A stretch of DNA of 64,000 bases, taken from assembly GCA_016098155.1 (NCBI GenBank), contig JAAAJB010000027.1, positions 5,331 to 69,330 on the forward strand, given 5' to 3'. Origin of the DNA: Actinomortierella ambigua. Lineage: Eukaryota; Mortierellomycota; Mortierellomycetes; Mortierellales; Mortierellaceae. Below, piece after piece: positions 12,259 through 22,991 of the stretch (position 1 is its first letter; every line of letters starts with the position of its first letter). The notes below the pieces were generated by a model. It saw nothing but the letters and a program-made list of their open reading frames with translations, had not been told where the DNA came from and made no database searches. Position numbers and translations under genes: made by a program.

Positions 12259-15200
12259 TCACTCCAAGGAATGGTTAATCCATTCAGAGTAATCGATCAA
12301 CGATGATAGAACGTTCGGGTTCTCGTTCTGGATGATGGAGCTAAACGGATCGGTATTGATCATGTACGAAGCCATCGGGTCTATGTACAGTTGAGACGAC
12401 GTAGAAGGGCCAACTCCAGGCGGCCCCGTCGACGTCGTAGGCGCTCCCAACCCGAGACTAGACGCGACAGTGGGTTGCGAAACCCCGAGCAATGGAATGA
12501 CAATCGGAGAAGCCTGATGCTGTTGTTGTTGTTGTTGAGGCTGTAGCTGATGATGTTGAGGTTGCGGTTGTTGTGGTGGCAGTTGGGATAGTGGTAGTGG
12601 TTGCTGCGATGATGGGGTGACTTGAGGTTGTTGGTGATGATACTGTCGCTGCGGTGGTTGCGGCGGCTGTGCGAATGGTTGGTGCTGTTGGAATTGTTGG
12701 TGTGGTTGACCAGGCAGCGCACATGGATGATGGTGACCTGCACTCGGTTGTGGCTGTTGCTGTGGCGGTGGGGGTTGGTGCTGCTGCATCGGTGGTGGCT
12801 GCTGATGGCAATGGTGCTGCTGGTGAAACTGTTGCAGTTGTCGGTGGATCTGTTGCATGAGCTGCTGGTGCTGTTCCAGGTGTGCCGATGGTGGCCCTTG
12901 GCCAAGTTGATGTGTTTGATGCATCTCGTCGGCCGCCTGCACGATCCCTTGAAAAATACTGGCATTGTGAACGTTAGACAAAGTCACATTATGAGGGGTT
13001 GGGGAAGGCGTTGTTTGTGCGCTCAGCTGGTCCAACATGGGAGAAGACGGTGAGGTATTCGCACCCGGCGGCGTCAAGGGAGCCATGATATAGCTATTGC
13101 TAGCCATTTGAAACAGGGCCGGATTCGACCCCTGCTGTTGCTGTTGTTGAATCACGTTGGTTGCTCCTGCGTCGATCGAGGTGATTGCTACCGGACTATC
13201 GGTCAACGCAATAGCCCGATCCAGTGCTGGGTGTCCTTCAGTCGAGCTAGCTGGCAGCGGTTGGATCCCGCTCGATGAGATTGCCGTGCTCGGTCTTGTA
13301 CGAAGGCCGAATCCTTTGTCGCGCAATTCCTGCCGAACAATCGGGAATATCTCTCGGAACATCCTCAACATCGGCTTGACCATTGCCTGCTCCTGTTGCG
13401 AACGTGCCCATGGTATGGTGGCCTATTTTCGAAACAAAGAGTACGAGTTGATTCAGGTTACATGCATGAGCATTTTTCATGCAGCCCGTATCTTCCCTTG
13501 CTCGCTCGCTCGAGGATGCAGAATTCAAAACAAACATCACATACCGGCTCGGCTCCATTCGGCGGCATAGATTCTAGCTCTGTCAGCTTTTCATCCTCTG
13601 TCGTATGCACTAGACGCCCTGCTTTCTTGAGGAGGAAATATGACTTTTGCATGTTCAAGCCTGCAGGCGTGCGGATCCTCGGGTTCTCGCTCAGCGTGTT
13701 ATCCTGTTGATAGACCATAGCAAACCACAATCCAAGTCCTGCCATGTGGTAAAAGATGCCTCTAGTCGACTCGTGATGCCACAGTTGCTCGCAAGTCAGT
13801 GTGATTTTGTTCGCAAGCTGCGCCAGCTGTAGATCCGTTAAGGAAGACGGGATCTTGGAGACGACATGTTGTGGTCGGTGCAACAGGAGTTTGACTGTGT
13901 CCGGGTAAATCAAAAGAGCAGCATAGTTAGTTGAGCATCATTTTCTTCAAAAGTGAAATATGAGCCATGGCAATTCCGCAGACAGGCTGTATTTCAGATA
14001 TTTGGGCGCCAAAAGCCCAAAAGTCACAAAGTTCAGAAAAATTAGAATAGAGCCCTGAAAGGGGGAGCGAGAAGGGTGCAAACGAGAAACTTACGTGCTA
14101 AATAGTACACCTCCCGCAGGGAACCTGGACCATGTCGCCACCACCAATCTCCTCCCGGAGCGAAAATCTGGGGATCACCCTTGGGCTCAAACCCTTCTTC
14201 GGTCGCGTCGACCCCTCCAGGCGTTTGATCCCAGTCCGGTACAAAGTCTTGCGGCGTGCTCTTGTGCCACGTGTCAAGACGTTCATCAATCTCGTTCTGT
14301 CTGGCTTGAAGTCGCTCGAACCCTTGCATATCAGCCTCGGGCTTGTGCTCCGTGCCGTCCTCAGACTCGTATGGATGATAGTGAAGCTGAATCACAGCGC
14401 CGCATAGATAGGCCATTTGAATCATCTGATGGAAGAATGAAACGATCTTTCGGTCCGCGGGATCTCCTTGACGGAACTCTCTTGGAAGCGACAGAGTCTC
14501 GCAAAGAGAGAGATGGAGCGTCTTGTATGGTTTGTTTTTTGTTTGTTTGTTTGTGAGAAGCCAGTGAACAAAAGTGGAAAGAATGAATATCATGCGACCT
14601 TTAGAGTTATAAAGATCCAGGTTACGATGCAACCCATCAAGAGAGTGATGGGGAGAGGGGAGGTATCTGATGCTTCAAAACAATCTTTCTTTTTTCCACA
14701 TTCCTCTCGTCTTACCACATATTGAGTCAAGATGGCAGCCGTCCACTTTTCGGCAATCCAGACACACCACCAGCAACGACGAGCCAGCTCGCGTTCTAGT
14801 GTGCCCCATCCTTTGATCTTGCTATCGGTGCATCCATCGCCGTTGGGATCGTCCATCAAATGCCATCCTCCGGCAATCATAATCCGCAGTGCCAGGCCAG
14901 CACAGGCCTGGCATTCACGCTGACGACCAGTTGCACCATCCCAAGTCGCAATCATAATCAGACCTTGCACAACCGTTAAAGGATCGCCCAAACCGCCTGA
15001 TCTGTCTGGCGACTGGACCAAGGGCAGCTCCGCGCGCAGGTAGGCCTTGGCGAGCGAAGCGAAATGCTCGCCAATCGACCAGATACGGTCTCGCATCGAT
15101 CGCACGTGCGGATCCTTATTTGCAAACGTCGCAAAGCCTGGATCAGGGAGCGGAGGGTCCTGCGATGCCCAGAGACGTTCGACATCTGCTTCCTCCATAC

Positions 15201-16329
15201 AGCGCGTCGCACAAGCACACATGGCGGCGACCAGCAATGGATGTGGCGGCTGGCAGAAATTTTGTGCGGCGAGCTGGGCCATGAAGGTTGGCGGGTCAAT
15301 GATGGGCTGGACTGGGAAGCACTGTGACATGTACAGCTGCAGCAGGTGGGACTGGAGCAGTGGAGACAATGAGCGGGATTGCAAAATCTCCAACTGAGGC
15401 ACGGGCTGGGCTGGGCGGTCTTCTGTCGGGAAGACAAAAAGCCGAGAGAGCTTTGCGCTCAGCGAGTTGATTTTTTCCGACGTCTCAATGACTGATGATG
15501 GCAGTTGGCGTGCTGAGGTCTCGGGTCGGCGGTGTGGGTGATGACTGTGAGCAGAGGCACTGCCAACTGAGAGCCCAAGCGACCCACTGGAGCTCACAAA
15601 GCTGTTGGATCGGGACAATGCAGAGGGGGAATGTACTGGACAGGTGGATGAGGCGGTGCGGCCCTTGCGGGCTCGAGGGGTGGCTGTAGACGACGATGAG
15701 CCGGTTTCGGACGCTGACTGAGCATCCGGCGTGAATGCGGTGAAGGAGGCGGACTGACTGCTGTGGTCCATGGCCAACGGCGACGACGACTCCTGGCCAG
15801 CAGGAGTGTGCCCACAGGTACATCTCTGTTGCTTCCTCCGGCGGGCTGTCTTTGATTGTTGCCAGGGGAACAGCTCAGTGTCAATAGTTGCGTGCTCCAT
15901 CGTATTCTCTTTCAGAAGCTCCTCGGGTGGTTTGGACAGTGCATCCATTTTGGCTCCAGTTGTGGTGAGGAACTCTTGCCAGGGCTCGGCTGGTACGGGT
16001 GCAGGTGTATGAACAAGTTCAACGTAGGTACAGTCCAGGCCAAGGCGGGTGCACCGGGAACACAAAGGTTGGCCATCGCACTTGGAACGCTGCTTGCGAC
16101 AAGGAATGCATGCATCCCTGATCTTGAGGACGACATTTGGGTTGGCCTGTTGAGCTTGGCTCGAGGAGACGGAAGCAGAACGAGAGGCAGACTGTGGGGC
16201 GGGAGAGGGGGAAGGCGAGGGCGACGACGCAGCGGACGCAGACGGTGTGGAGGCCTGAGAGTCAGGGCGCATGTCGGTGGAGGATGAAGCTGCTGATCTG
16301 TTGGCGGGGAAGGCTGGAAAGGAATCCAT
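12259..16329 (-). CDS. Zn2Cys6 (Gal4-type) transcription factor with Gln/His/Pro-rich C-terminus, 1174 aa
   Basis: Four exons: 16329-14716, 14521-14095, 13894-13545 and 13392-12259 (phases 0, 1 and 0). The binuclear zinc cluster has six cysteines at 74, 77, 84, 90, 93 and 100 with the basic core CRKQRSKCD. It is followed by a Ser/Pro-rich linker and a middle region (about 290-790) typical of the fungal-specific transcription factor domain (LLQSHLLQLYMSQCFPVQPI; HQMIQMAYLCGAVIQLHYHP). The last exon encodes about 375 residues rich in Gln, His and Pro ending in an acidic/hydrophobic tail, which looks like an activation domain. The protein should bind CGG-containing sites in the nucleus; target genes are unknown. 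The acceptor of exon 2 (ACAAG) is the least certain junction. The start MDSFPAF is the first Met preceding the cluster in good frame. Confidence 0.88.
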
Positions 16330-19227
16330 TGGCAGACTAGGAACGAGGAGGAGGAGGAGGAGAGGGGAGGTGGAGAGAGGATCAGCCGATGAATGGTGGC
16401 GCACGCAGTCTCATGCGCGTGGAATGTGGAGGAGAGGAGAGGAGAGTGGAGAGGAAGCGAGCGATGCAGCAATGGTTGTTTAAAGATGAGAGTGAGAGTG
16501 AGAGTGAGAGAGAGAGACAGAGACAGAGACAGAGACAGAGACAGAGAGAGATAAAAGAAGGACTGTGCGAAGAAAGACAGAGGAAGATAATGAAAAATGG
16601 GAACAATAGAAGGAGAGAGAGTGTGAGTTGACGGATTACAAACTCTTTTTTTCTGGAGGTCTGGGAGCACAAACAGAAGAGACACTGACATGGACACACC
16701 ACCACACACACAGAAGAGGAACGTGAATGTGAATGTGCGCAAACTAAGAAATAATATACAACACACATACATACACTTGATATGGTGGTGGTTGGGTTGG
16801 GTTGGTCGTGGTAGTTCGTGGTGGTAGTTCGTAGTGCACACGAAGAAAGGAGGGAGGCCAACAACAACAAAGACAACAACAACGACAACAGCAACAACAA
16901 CAGCAACGACAACAACAACCGCGAGTCTGCAGGGGTATTTTAAAGGGTGCAAAGTCTCACTCTAAACACCCAGCCAGCGAGATTTAGAAAATAGTGCACA
17001 CGCAATTGCCCCCCCCCCCCCTTCCACGATCGATCAACTTACCCAAAACAGATCTTCCTTTTCGGTGTTCCTGTGGAGAATAATAATAATGAGAGAGAGA
17101 AGGGAACCAAGAAGAATAATATAGTTGGGGGTGGTGGGGAGTACTGTAAGCAAAGCAAAAAAAAAAAGAGGGGACACCCCCGTGCTCTTTATACGAGTCA
17201 AACTATCCCCCCCAGCTCTTGGGTTTTTGACTTATTACTTTTCTTGGTCCGAAGCAGCGGAGCATGCTGTCAGTAAAAGAAAAGGACATTTTCGTCTCTC
17301 GAGAATGCGACCACAGCGCATTGTCCCTCTCCCCCCCCCCTCTTCCTCCAAACTCCCCTTGGGGTCCTGCCGAGACGCCAAGCGCGCCTAGTCTTGTCAT
17401 GCCATGTCACGCCATGTCTCGTCTCGTCTCCTCTCTTCTCGTCTCGCAGTCGATATCAATGGAGAGCCTCACCATGCCGCTTGCTGCACCATCTTGTCTC
17501 GTCCCCCTCCGCCGCTCATCTTTCCTCAACCTTGTCTGCCACGTTGCATCCTCGTCTCCCTCCTCTAACTTGACCCTCGTCTCGCTCGCTCCCTCCATCT
17601 CGTCTCCTCCCCCTCCCCCCTCTTCACACACGCACATCCCTGGGCCAACACCATTTTTTTTAACGTGTCAAGACAGCGCGCACTCCTGACGGAACGCCTG
17701 CCCGACAATTCCGGGCCTCCACATACTTTCTTTCCCAAACAAGGTATGATTGTCCCATGCTGAACCAATTGCACAATTGCACAGCAGGTTAAGCTCCGTA
17801 CAAGTTCAATTGTCAAGGTCTACACATGCAAACAACCAAAAAGGGCTATCATTTTGATGTGTACAGTACAACACGTCCATTGGTAGGCAATATCCCCAAG
17901 GCCGCGGTTCCGCTGCTAATTGCATTGCGCAGAGCCATTTTGTTCCTCACAAACACACACACACACACAACAACTTTTTGGCTCGGAACTCACTGTACAA
18001 GGCAAATTCGACTATGCCGAAGGAGAAAGAGGCAATAATACCAACCCAACAACAGAGGCCGATCAAGGCGTTTGTCCGCATCCACCCGTCCACGAGCAGC
18101 CTTTGTTCGCGCGCTGAGAGGCAAGAATAGACTTTTTTTTTTTTTCTATCCATTATTGGATTGGATTGGAGACACCGGATCTGGGTAGATTAGGGTACTG
18201 GTCCGACAATACGACTCTCGGTAAGTTTGGAGTGGGGCAAGCGGAGGATGGATGAACAGGAAGAGAAGGACAGGAGGACCCCCGTGTGCATCACACTCAC
18301 ACACATACATACACACGCACACACACACACACACACACATACATACATACAAACACCCACATGCACATTCATCAATAAGCTCATCCGTCAGCACTGCCCT
18401 CCCACCCACCCACCCTCAACACCACGCTCCTGGGCTGACCAACACCCCCCCTTTTTTTATTCCCTCTTTGTGGACCACTCAACTCAATTGCTCAAAAATG
18501 AAACGCTTGGCAGCCTGCTGTTGAGTTGAACGCGATCAGAAAATGGTCCTTGGCCACAGCCGTTTGAAGTTTCCTCCCTTTCTTGGTAGGCCACCACCGA
18601 TTTAGTAACATTTCATCCTCGGGCTTTCAAGATCTCACTTGCTCTCCGTAGCGCAGCAACTATCTCCTTCTCTTTCACTCTCTCTTACTCTGTGTGTGTG
18701 TGACTCTTGTAGGACCGTCGCCAAGAATAGTATTCTACATAGACGCCTCGAACGGAGATGGCCCGCTCACGACCCAAGAGCATGGGTCACACTTCGCCTC
18801 ATTCGGAAGGCATCGCTCATAAAATCGGATTATAATTTTCCACTCTTGGCATTGCCTCCCCCCAGCTGTTGTTGCAAATGGAGAGACGAGATATCGTGCA
18901 GAGACTAGGTAAATGAGCACCTTGATTCACTCCGAATAACTTTATACGCCACACCGATGCTCCAGCAGAATGTACCGCGCCACACCGCACCCAACAACCA
19001 CGCCAAGCAGCCAGGCGTCGGAAAGCTCTCTCAAGGTTGGACTTTGGGAGTTTCTTTTCAGAGTGATCGCCCCTTTCGTTCAGCAAAAAAAAAAAAAAAA
19101 AAAAAAGCCACCTCATTCTCCACCCTCAATTGAGACTTGGGACTGCTCATTTTGGAGGAAGGACAGGAGCGAAAGAAGGCTCTCTTGTCTCATGCACACT
19201 CATCTCACCTTGCCTGCCAGGAACACC
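16330..19227. promoter_or_regulatory. Long divergent intergenic region with microsatellites
   Basis: About 2.9 kb between the Zn2Cys6 gene (-) and the Sds3-like gene (+). It holds an AGAGAC repeat (about 16513-16550), ACA/ACG-rich tracts at 16860-16920 (the coding-looking Val-rich frames there are repeat artefacts), a C-run at about 17010-17022, an AC microsatellite at about 18296-18340 and an A-run at about 19085-19106. I see no convincing gene. Confidence 0.5.
18296..18342. repeat. AC/ACAT microsatellite
   Basis: Alternating CA units grade into CATA units, seen directly in the sequence. Confidence 0.9.
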
Positions 19228-20759
19228 ATGCCACCAGCATCTTCCGACCGCCATCATTCCACCACATCGACAAAGAAAACCGCTGGAGGAGGAGCGCGTG
19301 GCCAAGGACGCCACCATACAGCTAGCAATCGCCAGTCCTCAGCCTCTGGAAACCCTGACGGCGTATCTTCTGGCGACGATTCCTATGTGCCCAACAACGA
19401 ACTGGCAAGGCAGGGAGCAGGCGGCCACTCGGAGGTGGATGAGCGTGACTCTGCCTTTGATGGAAACATGGAGTACCAAGAAGAAGAGGCTCGTGGAGCA
19501 CAAGGCGATGAGTATGATGTTGGATCCGATGGTATGCTTGTTTGGAAAGCATGATGGAGAAAGACAATACTTTTTGCCCGAAAAAAAAATTGTGGATTTG
19601 TAACAAAAAGCAAAAATGCATTTTGTTCACCAAACCATCATTTTTATCCGCTTCCCTCTTTTCTCTGGGGTCTTTTTTCAGCGCACGAAGTGACCGAAGA
19701 CAAGGCGGGGAAACGGCACCGAGATTTCCAGGACAGACTCCTCAAGTTGGAGCTGGAGTTTGAAGACAACAAGAACACGTAAGTACCTTCTCGTCATATC
19801 ATACTCTCTTTCAATGCCGATAGTGTAGCCTTGAGTTTGACACATATCCTTTTTTGACGCTGGCGCATTGGGAAAACGTTTCTTCAATAGAATCTATGCT
19901 TACCAGATGGCACGGTACAAGGAGGAGCTTGAGGCCATCCTCAGTGGTATGGACTATGGACCATGCTGAATTGTTCTCGCCTTATTTTCGACTATCCCGT
20001 TGTGCAAAGGACTCATTTTCTAGGGAGTGTTCATTATCCGCTCAAAAATGTGTAGGTGCCCATCCCGACTTTCACGACAAGATTGTCGATCTAGAGGAGA
20101 CCCGGGATTCAGCTATCGAGAAAGCATCGCTCTACCGTGATTATCAGAACGCATGTGCACAGCAGGCATACGAAGCTGAAATCCAGAATGCCGAAGAAGA
20201 ATACATGGTACAGGCCCACAGGCTGGGGACAAATGATTTATTTAAAAAGTCATCTTGGATGATGTTGACCAATCACGTTTACTTCGTTCCCTCTTCCCCC
20301 CTTTATTTTTTTTTTTCCTACGCTTGGCCTTTAGACGGAACGTGAAGGTTTGAGAGAAAAAATGCTCGCAGACGTGGAGGCGAAGCGGCGAGCACTACGT
20401 GAAGACAAAGAGAATTTGGACATCGGCAACGATTTCGCAATAGAATCAACAACACGGCCTCATCACACACGTAAACTTCGCAAGCGAGGCCAGGATACAG
20501 AACCAGGCAATAAGGGCACAAAACGCAAAGCTTCTCAGCCAGCTGGAGCGCGCTGGCAAGCGCCCGAATCGGATGCGATGGACGACATGGCTGCTATCCG
20601 CAAGGTACTCTCTTCCTCCCTCTGCTCAAACGAGAGAAATAGTGCACATGTTTTCGCATACAACAACGCAATGACCAATACTCTGGTTTGTCTCCTCTCT
20701 TTATCTAGGTCGTCTCTTCCGGCACCGTCAAGAAACAAGGGGCCAGCAAGAAAAAGTAG
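19228..20759 (+). CDS. sds3: Sds3-like subunit of the Sin3-Rpd3 histone deacetylase complex, 309 aa
   Basis: Six exons: 19228-19531, 19682-19778, 19891-19946, 20056-20207, 20335-20604 and 20709-20759, joined in phases 1, 2, 1, 0 and 0. The middle is a long amphipathic helix with the Sds3/BRMS1 pattern: DFQDRLLKLELEFE, then YQMARYKEELEAILSGAHPDF, then KIVDLEETRDSAIEKASLYR. The N-terminus is disordered and acidic; the C-terminus is basic (RKLRKRG) and ends KKQGASKKK. Sds3 proteins hold the Sin3 scaffold and the Rpd3 deacetylase together in the large corepressor complex in the nucleus. The family call rests on these helix patterns and the domain order. The start MPPASSD was chosen because the frame upstream crosses a poly-A run in what looks like 5' UTR. 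Confidence 0.85.
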
Positions 20760-21105
20760 AGAGAAAGTGTATCATGTACCAGTACCAGTAAACCATGCAA
20801 TTCAATCAATCAACGCTTTTTGCGCATGCTTTTCTTGAAGAAAAAAAAAAGGAAAGACTTGAAATGATACGTGTACAGGGGTGGTGTGTTGGGAATTGTC
20901 AACAAGTCTCTATCTCCAGGGACAAGAGATCTGGGTATGGCAACTATGCGTTATTGTAGTTGTGAGGATGGAGGAAGGGGGAGTTGGATAATGGGAAGAC
21001 CGAGAAGTCTGTCTCTTTTCTCCCTGATGCGCCCAATGGCTTGCACACCTAGCACTCTAGAATGGCCTGGGCAGCGTTTCCGGCTATGGAGGCTGTGCAC
21101 CGTCC
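20760..21105. other. Convergent 3' flanks, no gene seen
   Basis: This lies between the Sds3-like gene (+) and LAMTOR2 (-). It holds a short A-run and no supported reading frame. Confidence 0.5.
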
Positions 21106-21697
21106 TCAATACCCCGTCACTCTGCTCAGCGGTGCCTCCAAATGTCGTGTGAGAGCCTCGGACTTGGCCTTGAGAATGCCAAGCTCGACATCTTCCTGAG
21201 CAACCAGGCAAAGGATCATGGTGCTCACCATCGACACTGCCACCTTACCCTCCTATTATGACGAATAAACGCTTCGTTAATTTCAATCTCAACTCGACAC
21301 CCTTTCATACGCCCAGCTTCAGAACAAAAAACCTCGCCTCCTTTCCCCTTGTGCAAACCGTTACCTCACACTCCAACATCAAGAATGACAATGGACCAGT
21401 CTCTGTCTTGACGTGCTTGGAGTAAATAGACCAAATGTTTGATGTCAGCGCACCGTAGATACGAGCATCGCGGTCCGACTGTGCTGCAAACGCTAAGAGC
21501 GAGCCTTCCAGATTCAACAGTCTGCTTGCGAGGGTGATGAGAAGGAACCGTGCTGTTAGAATGAAGGCCGCTCATATATTTTTTTGTTATACAATGCCGA
21601 GCAAGATGTTGAATTTGGGGCTTTTGTACATTGTTGCCTTGACGCCTCCAGTGGTGGCCTGCTGGAGCACCTGCGAAATCAGCTTTGGCTTCAGCAT
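21106..21697 (-). CDS. LAMTOR2: LAMTOR2 / p14 Ragulator subunit (roadblock fold), 123 aa
   Basis: Three short exons, none of which stands out as an ORF alone: 21697-21630, 21521-21365 and 21252-21106 (phases 2 and 0). The joined product starts MLKPKLISQVLQQATTGGVK, continues across intron 1 as ILLNLEGSLLAFAAQSDRDA, then SNIWSIYSKH, and across intron 2 as LECEEGKVAVSMVST, ending KSEALTRHLEAPLSRVTGY. Length (123 against about 125 aa in animals) and the linear pattern fit LAMTOR2 from end to end. LAMTOR2 pairs with LAMTOR3 in the Ragulator (EGO-like) complex that recruits Rag GTPases and TORC1 to the lysosome or vacuole in response to amino acids. Exon 1 uses donor GTACAA. The tight fit across both splice junctions makes this call strong. 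Confidence 0.9.
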
Positions 21698-22327
21698 CGT
21701 GCAAATGGACGGGGGGAAAGGAAGGGGCTTTCGTGAGATGGATTGAGAAAAAAGACTGATTTCCCAAGAAAATTTTCTTGCGTGTGCAACTGAAGGTGTT
21801 GTGGTACAGACTTTCCTCCCTTTTTCCGCCCGACCACATGTTCCTGTATGCAGCTACTAGCTCGCCCCCTCCTCTTCGAGTAGCCCGGATAGCCATGAGG
21901 GGCGGTGGTGATCTCTTCCAACATTGTACTTGAGGCTCTCTGCCGGCGACGGAGCCCACACCACTGAAAGGAGTGTCCTGGATGAGTAGAGGCTCGTATG
22001 TTGATCCGTGTCAAAGAATCAACGTTGTGCATCGTTGTCCCCCAAGAGCCTGTCGTACACTGACTGCATTTGCAGAAGCATCATTTTGATCCATCCCGCC
22101 TAGCCTCGTATGTACCACTGCACACCCTTCCTACATGGTACCCGCCTCGCTTCTCGGCTGGCCAAGGAATTCTACCACTCGCGTCTTTGAACTGACCGAG
22201 AGATACCCTCACCAATGCCTATGTAGAGGAGGCTGTATGTCGCGTGTATTGATCGCTGTAGTGCTCTACAGGCTAGGCAATTTACCGTCTCATTCTCTGA
22301 CATGTTCCGTGGTACCACTTTAATGGA
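21698..22327. other. Intergenic, no gene seen
   Basis: This is the 5' flank of LAMTOR2 and the 3' flank of the tentative gene above it. Short frames on both strands lack splice support or any recognisable motif. Confidence 0.4.
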
Positions 22328-22817
22328 TCACCAGATCCTTCTTGCCTTCACTGGTAGGATCCATAAAGATTTGGGGGCGCAATGCTTATGCACCTACACA
22401 GGCAGTGGTCAGAAGGCTCCCTGTTGGCAGTGGCAGGTGGCGAAACCATGGAAAGAGGAGAAGAGTACGCACGTGCTGTGCTTACCTCTTTCGTTCTTGA
22501 CTCGCTCAATTCCTGTTTGTCAACTGCAAACGTCTGTATGGTCGTATTATGACCCAGCTGGGCACCCTCGTCCCTGATTGGATAGCAGTGATTTTTGGTA
22601 AGCTCAATGCCGATCCACTGGCAATCTTCCGTTCCTCTCTGCCCAACTCGAGCCAACCGTGTGGGAGCAAAGGAAGGGAGATCAGGTGTGCACGCACAGC
22701 ACACTCTCTCTGAATAATCTCCTTACCCAGAACAGCGGATGAAGAGAAGAGGCCTCCCATTGGACTGTCTGTCGAACCGAGTAAATTGTTTTGTCCGGGC
22801 GAGCTCTTCGAACTCAT
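22328..22817 (-). CDS. Tentative small gene, about 98 aa, unknown
   Basis: A possible three-exon model is 22817-22727, 22625-22486 and 22393-22328. Exon 1 begins MSSKSSPGQNNLLGSTDSPM and ends at a good donor (GTAAGG). The middle exon reads CQWIGIELTKNHCYPIRDEG and AQLGHNTTIQTFAVDKQELS and ends at donor GTAAGC. The acceptor of exon 2 is weak (GGAAG; CTCGAG a few codons upstream is an alternative in the same frame), and the reading frame of the last exon is uncertain. The gene would start 174 bp from the F-box gene on the other strand, so a shared promoter is plausible. I do not recognise the product. Confidence 0.35.
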
Positions 22818-22991
22818 ATAAGATTGCCAGTGTCCACCCACCCACCCCCACGCTTGTATCCTCTTCCTCTTTCCTCTTTTGCTCCTCCTTCACCAACGAA
22901 CCATACTCCTATCAACTCACTCCTCGACTCACCTTTCATGCGTGCTAAGCGTTGCAGCTGACAGTGCGATCGCCCGTCGCCCACATTGACC

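Noticed and set aside
12622..13053. Leu/Val-rich plus-strand frames opposite the Gln-rich exon
   Set aside because: CAG/CAA codons read on the other strand give Leu/Val. No independent evidence of coding.
15912..16952. Minus-strand frame of 346 codons at the start of the Zn2Cys6 gene
   Set aside because: It consists of Val, Leu and Ser runs from microsatellites in the leader and a shifted frame over the true exon. The zinc cluster lies in the other frame.
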